DNA of 30,726 nt from GCA-2746795 sp964643965 (GTDB lineage Bacteria > Chloroflexota > Anaerolineae > Promineifilales > Promineifilaceae), in NCBI GenBank assembly GCA_964643965.1, contig CAZXVH010000061.1:1-30726 (forward strand), in the 5' to 3' direction. The position numbers and the translations under genes were made by a program. The notes under the pieces were generated by a model. It was not told the DNA's origin. It worked only from the letters and a program-made list of their open reading frames with translations, and searched no databases. How positions within the stretch are numbered: position 1 is the stretch's first letter; each line of letters begins with the position of its first letter. This document shows, one piece after another, positions 23,495 through 28,480 of this stretch.

Positions 23495-23873
23495 CAGTTA
23501 CCACTACGACACAAGTTTTAGCCCGGCCATGCCAGTTGTGACTGTGCGACTGCGCTCCCTTTACCCTGACAGCCCTGAATTACAATCGACAGCCCTGGTA
23601 GATTCTGGCTCAGATGGAACAATGGTACCTCTTTCCGTTCTGACTCAAATGAATGCGCGGCAAGCGGGTGAAGGTGTGATTCGGGGCGTGACGGGGCATC
23701 GGCAGTCAGTGGCTTTGTATGAAATACTTATCCAAATTGGCCCGTTTGATTTAGGCAAATTTCAAGTGGTGGCGCTGGAAGATGGGGATGACTTGATTCT
23801 GGGTCGAGATGTATTAAATCAACTGATTCTTACCCTGAACGGACTGGCTCATGTCGTAGAGATTTCTGACTGA
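23487..23873 (+). CDS. Retropepsin-like aspartic protease (clan AA)
   Basis: 128 residues from ATG 23487, inside the 3' end of the previous gene; an earlier start at 23412 would overlap much more. The active-site motif is ALVDSGSDGTMVPLSVL with D39-S40-G41, and the second family block is DDLILGRDVLNQL (about 105-117). At this length it would act as a homodimer, like retroviral proteases and the bacterial single-domain aspartyl proteases. It has no signal peptide. The substrate is unknown; the overlapping partner is the first candidate. Confidence 0.85.
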   Translation: MIDSYHYDTSFSPAMPVVTVRLRSLYPDSPELQSTALVDSGSDGTMVPLSVLTQMNARQAGEGVIRGVTGHRQSVALYEILIQIGPFDLGKFQVVALEDGDDLILGRDVLNQLILTLNGLAHVVEISD

Positions 23874-24046
23874 TGATTTGTGATTGGTAACGGCCGTTAT
23901 CCGTGATGCCCTTATCGAATCAAACCAAGCGTCACTAGAGAGACAGATTTACGGCATAGTAGAACCGTAACTCGTAAGCACCAAATACAGAAAAAGTATT
24001 CGATGTAGGGTGACTTCTAAAATTAAGAAACTACAAGATCGATATC

Positions 24047-24155
24047 AACGGGCGGTCATCTTACCCCACCGACCGGGGGGAGGCAGGGTCAGGTGTACCA
24101 CTTGTTTTTGCGGTACCAGCCGCAAGTGATACATCTGGATGACCGCCCGTTTTTT
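24047..24155 (+). ncRNA. Long inverted-repeat structure ending in a T run
   Basis: AACGGGCGGTCATC (24047-24060) pairs perfectly with GATGACCGCCCGTT (24138-24151), followed by a T run to 24155. Inside, GTACCACTTG (24095-24104) pairs with CAAGTGATAC (24123-24132) with one mismatch, GCGG/CCGC forms a tip, and CCCC/GGGG forms a side hairpin near 24064-24080. It could be an RNA with its own terminator or a MITE-like element. No promoter is obvious. The space 23874-24046 upstream shows only one AACGGCCGTT copy at 23889 and no gene. Confidence 0.6.
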
Positions 24156-24226
24156 ATCTACAAAAAAACCGATAATTGTCTCAAAGTATATGTTATTTTT
24201 GCGTGACAGCCTTCTTGCACACAATT
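24150..24226. repeat. Direct repeat, copy A (77 bp)
   Basis: It starts at the TTTTTTATC run beside the inverted repeat and ends at ACACAATT. It aligns with 25259-25336 with few gaps, the best shared block being CTCAAAGTATATRTTATTTT followed by TGCGTGA. It lies just downstream of the broken toxin gene. Confidence 0.85.
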
Positions 24227-24247
24227 TGATATGTGTAAATAGGTGCA

Positions 24248-24385
24248 TTAAATTGAGAAGGCTAACCTTGGGCAAAACGTATTTTCGTTTCTGTGACGAC
24301 AACAAATTGAGAATACTTGATGATCTTGCTCTTTTAGCCAGTGAGCAACTGCCGGTCCAGTACACTCATCAACTAGAAAACGCAT
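24248..24385 (-). pseudogene. Truncated DUF5615-family PIN-like toxin
   Basis: A 45-codon frame starts at ATG 24385, directly after the TAA of the DUF433 gene. It opens MRFLVDECTGPAVAHWLKEQ and continues DHQVFSI, the typical N terminus of DUF5615 (Mut7-C-like PIN) toxins, which are normally about 110-120 residues long. After VFSI the sequence (CCRHRNENTF) no longer resembles the family, and TAA follows. Copy A of the direct repeat lies just beyond. The toxin is therefore cut to its first beta-alpha unit and should be inactive, leaving an orphan antitoxin. The other minus frame through this space (24045-24365) shows no family features. Confidence 0.75.
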
Positions 24386-24634
24386 TTAGGCCATCTCCGG
24401 CACTAACGGCATGAAATCTGTGTTTTCAAGGGAACGAGAAGCAAAAAGGAGGCAGGCAAGAATATCCTCTCGTGTGAGTCCTTTGTATTCATCTAATATC
24501 TCAGAAATTGATGCGCCATGGGCCAGCAGATTCAGAATGAATTCCACAGTTAAGCGTGTGTTCTTGATGACAGGTTTGCCTACCATTACCTTTGGATTTG
24601 TTGTAATTCTCATAAGCAGTTGTTGATCTGTCAT
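24386..24634 (-). CDS. DUF433 antitoxin-like protein
   Basis: 82 residues: RITTNPKVMVGKPVIKNTRLTVEFILNLLAHGASISEILDEYKGLTREDILACLLFAS is a standard DUF433 (VapB45-like) domain with a winged helix-turn-helix. Members usually pair with a DUF5615 toxin, whose beginning follows at 24385 with no spacer. AGGA lies 8 bases before ATG 24634. Because the toxin is broken, this antitoxin is probably a relic or may still bind its operator or a related toxin elsewhere. Confidence 0.9.
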   Translation of the reverse strand: MTDQQLLMRITTNPKVMVGKPVIKNTRLTVEFILNLLAHGASISEILDEYKGLTREDILACLLFASRSLENTDFMPLVPEMA

Positions 24635-24743
24635 TTTTCGTATCCTTTTGTCTGTTGTTGTGTTTATATTTTGCGCTATACCAACTCGATTTTCAGCTTC
24701 TTGTCTACTGCCAAAGCGGCGCGTTCCTACTCACGGCAAATGG

Positions 24744-25238
24744 TTATGCCGGCGGAGTCCCAGACGAGAACGCGACGGCAAAGCCGGTGAGAAGTATGAC
24801 CACGATCCCCAGGACAATGTTGATGAACAGCAGCCCTACGCTCAGTTTCTCCTGAGATGGCGTGGACGGCCCGCTGCGGCGGCCCAACACCAGACTGCGA
24901 ATCAGAGCCACGGCGACCATAGCCAACACCAGAATGTGCTTAAGGGTCAACACGGTCGAATAGGGATTGCCAAAGCTGAACAACCCCTGGAACGCCGGGT
25001 TGCGATTGGCCTGGAGCATACCGGTCACCGCCAACACCACGATGCTGACGTAAACCAGCACGCTCAGGCGCTTCTGGATGGCGTCCATCAACTGTTTGGT
25101 CTGCGGGCCGGCGCCCAGCACCTTGCGGGACGACGGCAGGACGATGATACCCAGTGTGATCAGCCCCCCGATCCAGACGGCGGTGAACAGGTCGTGCAAG
25201 AACGTCACGAGCGCAAATACAATCTGTTGGACAGCCAT
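24744..25238 (-). CDS. CopD-like four-helix membrane protein
   Basis: 164 residues with four hydrophobic helices, at about 8-33, 62-80, 98-118 and 135-158. The pattern HDLFTAVWIGGLITLGIIVLP, then QKRLSVLVYVSIVVLAVTGMLQ, then TLKHILVLAMVAVALIRSLVLG matches the CopD/PcoD copper-resistance membrane domain. Conserved histidines H15 (LHDLFTAVW) and H103 (LKHIL) could bind heme or metal. GGAG lies 8 bases before ATG 25238. The gene is more GC-rich than the sequence on either side and lies between copies A and B of the direct repeat, together with the DUF433 gene. Copper transport is inferred only from the family. Confidence 0.82.
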   Translation of the reverse strand: MAVQQIVFALVTFLHDLFTAVWIGGLITLGIIVLPSSRKVLGAGPQTKQLMDAIQKRLSVLVYVSIVVLAVTGMLQANRNPAFQGLFSFGNPYSTVLTLKHILVLAMVAVALIRSLVLGRRSGPSTPSQEKLSVGLLFINIVLGIVVILLTGFAVAFSSGTPPA

Positions 25239-25258
25239 AACATCTTCTCCTTACTTTG

Positions 25259-25336
25259 TTTTTTATCCGCAAAAAATCCGGGTAATTGCCTCAAAGTATA
25301 TATTATTTTTGCGTGATTGCTCGATTGTACACAATT
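25259..25336. repeat. Direct repeat, copy B (78 bp), with a 9-bp terminal inverted repeat
   Basis: It aligns with 24150-24226. Within it, GGGTAATTG (25280-25288) and CAATTACCC (25332-25340) are perfect 9-bp inverted repeats that bound a 61-bp core. Copy A has only a decayed form of these ends. The right end overlaps the stop of the vapC gene. Confidence 0.85.
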
Positions 25337-25736
25337 ACCCCACCCAATTTTCTACTTTTAAGGATTCAATACGCCTGAATTCATACTCATTATTTGTCAC
25401 CAATACCAGGTCTCGGCTTAACGCATGAGCCGCAATCAATAAATCCAGTGGTCCGATAACCAGCCCTCCTCTTTCTAATGTGGCCCGAATTTCACCGCAA
25501 TAAACTGCTGCGATTTCATCATAGGGCAAAATCTCAAAAGGAATGAGAAATTCATCTAACCGCTGTTGATTCTCTTTTTGGCGTATACTTTTTGAAACAC
25601 CATATTGCAGTTCAGAAACTGTAATGGACGAGATACCAACCTCGCCCACTTCCATACCCCTGAACCTCTGAATAACCTCAGTCGGGTGATTATTCATGAT
25701 ATAAATGCAGATATTGGTATCAATCAAAAAGTTCAT
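25335..25736 (-). CDS. vapC: VapC-family PIN-domain toxin ribonuclease
   Basis: 133 residues from ATG 25736 (MNFLIDTNICIYIMNN); an ATG three codons earlier is possible. PIN features are D6 in LIDTN, E in TVSELQYGV, IGPLDLLIAAHAL with the conserved acidic residue, and VTNNEYEFRRI. VapC toxins cut RNA, often initiator tRNA or rRNA, when free of VapB. It overlaps the vapB 3' end by 17 bases, the usual translational coupling. The C terminus appears complete and ends at copy B of the direct repeat. Confidence 0.92.
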   Translation of the reverse strand: MNFLIDTNICIYIMNNHPTEVIQRFRGMEVGEVGISSITVSELQYGVSKSIRQKENQQRLDEFLIPFEILPYDEIAAVYCGEIRATLERGGLVIGPLDLLIAAHALSRDLVLVTNNEYEFRRIESLKVENWVG

Positions 25737-25968
25737 CCAGGCCATCTCTATCTTGCTGGGTTTCAGGTTGATTTCTGTCTGTTATAAAAGGCGTTTCATA
25801 TTTGTTTAGGTTCCTTTCCCAGACATCCCAAATTGAATTGTCCTTGGGCATTAAGAGGACGCCTTCTGCTGTTTTTTTGATGTAGACCTCTGTCCCTTCA
25901 AAACGATAAGCCTTGGGCAAGCGTATCGCCTGGCTGCGGCCGTTGATAAATATTTTAGCGGTATCCAT
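25720..25968 (-). CDS. vapB: VapB-family antitoxin (AbrB/SpoVT fold)
   Basis: 82 residues. MDTAKIFINGRSQAIRLPKAYRFEGTEVYIKKTAEGVLLMP is an AbrB-type swapped-hairpin DNA-binding domain; the acidic tail (ETQQDRDGLDELFD) should wrap the toxin. AAGGAGG lies 5 bases before ATG 25968. It is expected to neutralise VapC and repress its own promoter as a complex. Confidence 0.93.
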   Translation of the reverse strand: MDTAKIFINGRSQAIRLPKAYRFEGTEVYIKKTAEGVLLMPKDNSIWDVWERNLNKYETPFITDRNQPETQQDRDGLDELFD

Positions 25969-26006
25969 TTCAACCTCCTTATCAATACAAATAAGCTATA
26001 TCATTT

Positions 26007-26034
26007 AGTATATACCGATATAATGTTTTGTCAA
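26007..26034 (-). promoter_or_regulatory. vapBC promoter with TATA-rich inverted repeats
   Basis: On the minus strand TTGACA (26034-26029), 16 bases, TATACT (26012-26007). The palindromic TATATCGGTATATA lies across the spacer and enters the -10, as expected of a VapB operator. Confidence 0.65.
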
Positions 26035-26080
26035 TATCGACATCAACTGGCATATATCCGCTAAAAACCGTGCGCACAAA

Positions 26081-26653
26081 TTAGTCACTCCCTGGTAGTC
26101 CGCTATCCCCCAAAATAGAAACAGCCACATCATGCATACTCTGGCCGGTATTGCGGGCCTCCTGCTGAATGCGACGGTACGCTTCTTCCTCTGTCAGGCC
26201 CTCTGCCATGAGCTTGCCTTTGGCCCGATCCACAATTTTGCGCATTTCCAACGTCTGGCGCAGCTTGACGGCATGTTGCGCCAATGCCCGCTGTTCCGCA
26301 AAGCGCTTGTGGGCCACGTTAATCGCCGCCGACAGTTCGGCCGGCTCCACCGGTTTGATCAAATATGCCTGAATCGGTAAGTCAGACGCCTTTTCGATGA
26401 GGTCCTGGTCGCCAAACGCAGTGAGCAGGATGATGGGCAGGGGGCTGGTACGGGCGATGGTTTTGGCGGCTTGCAAGCCATCCGTAAAAGGCATTTTGAT
26501 GTCCAGCACCGCCAGGTCAAATGTGTGATGACGGAACATTTGCAGCGCCTCCCGGCCGTTTCCCACCGCCGTCACCTCATGCCCCATCCTCTCCAACATC
26601 GACTTCAAGCCCAGGCGAATGATCGACTCGTCATCCGCAATTAAAATTTTCAT
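26081..26653 (-). CDS. ANTAR-domain response regulator (antiterminator type)
   Basis: 190 residues from ATG 26653, with GGTGAG upstream. The receiver domain (1-120) has D7/D8, D51 in LAVLDIKMP, T in ILLTAFG and K in YLIKPVEP. A coiled coil leads to the ANTAR domain (about 125-182: LRQTLEMRKIVDRAKGKLMAEGLTEEEAYRRIQQEARN). ANTAR proteins bind paired small hairpins in nascent RNA and prevent termination, as EutV does. It follows the HisKA_2 kinase gene on the same strand after a repeat array, and the pair matches EutW/EutV. No ethanolamine genes are present, so the RNA target is open. Confidence 0.94.
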   Translation of the reverse strand: MKILIADDESIIRLGLKSMLERMGHEVTAVGNGREALQMFRHHTFDLAVLDIKMPFTDGLQAAKTIARTSPLPIILLTAFGDQDLIEKASDLPIQAYLIKPVEPAELSAAINVAHKRFAEQRALAQHAVKLRQTLEMRKIVDRAKGKLMAEGLTEEEAYRRIQQEARNTGQSMHDVAVSILGDSGLPGSD

Positions 26654-26660
26654 AGTCCCA

Positions 26661-26732
26661 CTCACCGTTCACTGCCCACTGTTCACTGTCCACTGTTTAC
26701 TGCCCACTGTTCACTGTTTACCATTCACCACT
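26661..26732. repeat. CACTGTTCACTGTCCACTGT tandem array between the regulator and kinase genes
   Basis: About nine degenerate 7-8 bp units fill the space. They run into the 3' end of the kinase gene, where they encode VVNGKQ and its TGA stop. Confidence 0.85.
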
Positions 26733-28339
26733 CGCGGCAGCCGCACACTAATCTCCGTGCCCCCACCTTCTCGACTGTTAAACTTTAGCTGACCATGCAA
26801 ATCTTCGGCCACCAGCATCAGCGCCAATTCCAGCCCCAACCCATGCTCCAACTCAGGCGATAGCCCCACGCCATCATCTTTGACCAACACAATGATTTGA
26901 TCCGGCGAGGTGCCCAGCGAAACCTCTACCCGGCCGGCTTCCCGACCCACAAAGGCATGTTCCAGAGCATTTTGCACCAGTTCATTGACCACCAGCGTTA
27001 AAGCAGTCGCCTGCCGACTGGGCAAATTGAGCGCCTCGCCATACACAACCAGGCGAATATCCTGCTCAGGGGCCACCATGCTGCTCGCTGTCGTTTGCAT
27101 GATGCGCTCCAACACATCCTTGACATCGACCAGGCGAAAGCCATGTTCGGACAAGGTTTCATGCACAGAAGCGATGCTGCGAATGCGGTGAATATTGGCT
27201 TCCAAGACCTGCCGTGTGTCGAGGCGGTCGGCGTCGGGGATTTGCAGCTGCATGAGCATGGCCACCGTTTGCAGATTGTTTTTGATGCGATGGTGCATCT
27301 CGCGCACCACGGCCGCATTTGTCACCAGGCGGGCATTTTCAATGGCCAGGGCGGTCTGGTTGGCCAGGGTGGCAAAGAGGGCGATTTGCTCATCACTGAA
27401 GACGACGCGCTGCGTGGTATAACAGTTGAGGACGCCGATAGTGCGGTCGCGCACACTCAAAGGCACAGCCAACAGCGAGACCAACCCCTCTTCCCGCGCC
27501 AGATCACTGCCCAGATAACGGCCGTCTTCCCGCACATCCGCCACATAAGCCATCCGCCCCGTCTGGAGCACCTGCCCCATTACGCCCTCGCCTACCTTAA
27601 GCGGCGGCCGGGGTTGGTAAGGACTGGTGGTACGCATGGCAGAGCGCATTTCTAAATAGCGCCCCGTTTCATCCAGCAAAAAGAGTGAGCAAACATCCGC
27701 TTCCATCGCTTTGGCCGCCATTTCTGTGACCACATTTAAAATATCATCCAAATATTGGGGAGAAGTGATAACCTCGCTGATTTGGGCCAGTGCTCGCAGC
27801 TCTTCAATCTGGCGGCGCTGGGCGTCATAGAGTTGCGCTTTGGCTAAAGCCCCCGCCGCCAAATCCGCCACCAGGGACAACATCTCGATTTCCGCTTCGG
27901 TAAATACATGGACGGCCAAAGTCTGCACATTAAACGCCCCGATGGGCCGATCTTCAATCACCAGAGGCACGGCCAGCAGCGAATGGAAGGGTGACTCTTC
28001 CGCCTCTTGTATTTGTTTAAAATGGGGATCGTCCGGGGCGTGGGCAGCGTAGATAGGCCGGTTTTGGGCCACCGCGAAACCGGTCATACCTTCGCCGACT
28101 TTGAGGGTGGCCCGACCCAGCGCCCGGCGCGAGAGGCCGGTGGAAGCTTGCAGGCGCAGCATATCGCTGCCCGGATCCAACAAATAAATGGTGCAAGAAT
28201 CGACGTGCATCACTTCCGTGGTTTTGCGGGCGATCAAATCCAGGGTGGTATCTAAATCCCAGGCGGCATTGATGGCGCGGGCAATTTCACGCAGCGCCGA
28301 GACGGCTTGGGGTCGGGTGGATGAAACGGAAGAGGTCAT
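26711..28339 (-). CDS. Sensor histidine kinase, GAF-GAF-HisKA_2-HATPase
   Basis: 542 residues from ATG 28339; an in-frame TTG at 28375 is less likely and neither has a good ribosome-binding site. Two GAF domains (about 15-175 and 190-335) carry LLAVPLVIEDRPIGAFNVQ and LLAVPLSVRDRTIGVLN. The dimerisation/phosphorylation region is VREMHHRIKNNLQTV with H349/H350, the HisKA_2 form. The ATPase domain has VVNELVQNALEHAF (N box), VKDDGVGLS (G1) and GLGLELALML (G2), and GGGTEISVRLP at the end. It should phosphorylate the ANTAR regulator encoded next. No membrane segment is visible, so it senses a cytosolic signal. The final residues come from the intergenic repeat. Confidence 0.93.
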   Translation of the reverse strand: MTSSVSSTRPQAVSALREIARAINAAWDLDTTLDLIARKTTEVMHVDSCTIYLLDPGSDMLRLQASTGLSRRALGRATLKVGEGMTGFAVAQNRPIYAAHAPDDPHFKQIQEAEESPFHSLLAVPLVIEDRPIGAFNVQTLAVHVFTEAEIEMLSLVADLAAGALAKAQLYDAQRRQIEELRALAQISEVITSPQYLDDILNVVTEMAAKAMEADVCSLFLLDETGRYLEMRSAMRTTSPYQPRPPLKVGEGVMGQVLQTGRMAYVADVREDGRYLGSDLAREEGLVSLLAVPLSVRDRTIGVLNCYTTQRVVFSDEQIALFATLANQTALAIENARLVTNAAVVREMHHRIKNNLQTVAMLMQLQIPDADRLDTRQVLEANIHRIRSIASVHETLSEHGFRLVDVKDVLERIMQTTASSMVAPEQDIRLVVYGEALNLPSRQATALTLVVNELVQNALEHAFVGREAGRVEVSLGTSPDQIIVLVKDDGVGLSPELEHGLGLELALMLVAEDLHGQLKFNSREGGGTEISVRLPRVVNGKQ

Positions 28340-28368
28340 GGTTTGCAATTCTATGGCAAATGCTTTTC

Positions 28369-28397
28369 TTGACAATCAGCAATCTGGCGATCAAAAT
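28369..28397 (+). promoter_or_regulatory. Possible aceK promoter
   Basis: TTGACA (28369-28374), 17 bases, CAAAAT (28392-28397). It would give a leader of about 75 bases that contains the structured element before aceK. Confidence 0.45.
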
Positions 28398-28412
28398 GGG
28401 GGCGTCTTTTCT

Positions 28413-28467
28413 AGGAGCGCCATCTTCCAGCTGGCAAAGGGCCGATAAAATATCGGCGCTCCTTTTT
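28413..28467 (+). promoter_or_regulatory. Structured leader / attenuator candidate before aceK
   Basis: AGGAGCGCC (28413-28421) pairs with GGCGCTCCT (28455-28463), followed directly by TTTTT. Inside, GCCGATA-AAA-TATCGGC (28441-28457) makes a perfect 7-bp hairpin and GCCA/TGGC (28419-28435) a small one. The parts can fold as a three-way junction or as one long terminator stem, sharing GGC 28455-28457. The T run ends 14 bases before the aceK ATG. Confidence 0.6.
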
Positions 28468-28480
28468 GCGAGGAATACAT

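Noticed and set aside
23899..24046. tRNA or small RNA gene
   Set aside because: No cloverleaf, T-loop or anticodon-stem pattern could be found.
24045..24365. 106-codon minus-strand frame and the opposing 91-codon frame 24139-24414
   Set aside because: Both run through the inverted repeat and direct repeat A, have no recognisable domain and overlap the better-supported DUF433/DUF5615 reading.
24648..25316. 222-codon plus-strand frame
   Set aside because: Antisense to the CopD-like gene, which has proper membrane helices and a ribosome-binding site.
28441..28457. ANTAR-type RNA hairpin
   Set aside because: The loop is only three bases (or seven if the stem is shortened), not a hexaloop with A1 and G4, so I do not call it an ANTAR site.
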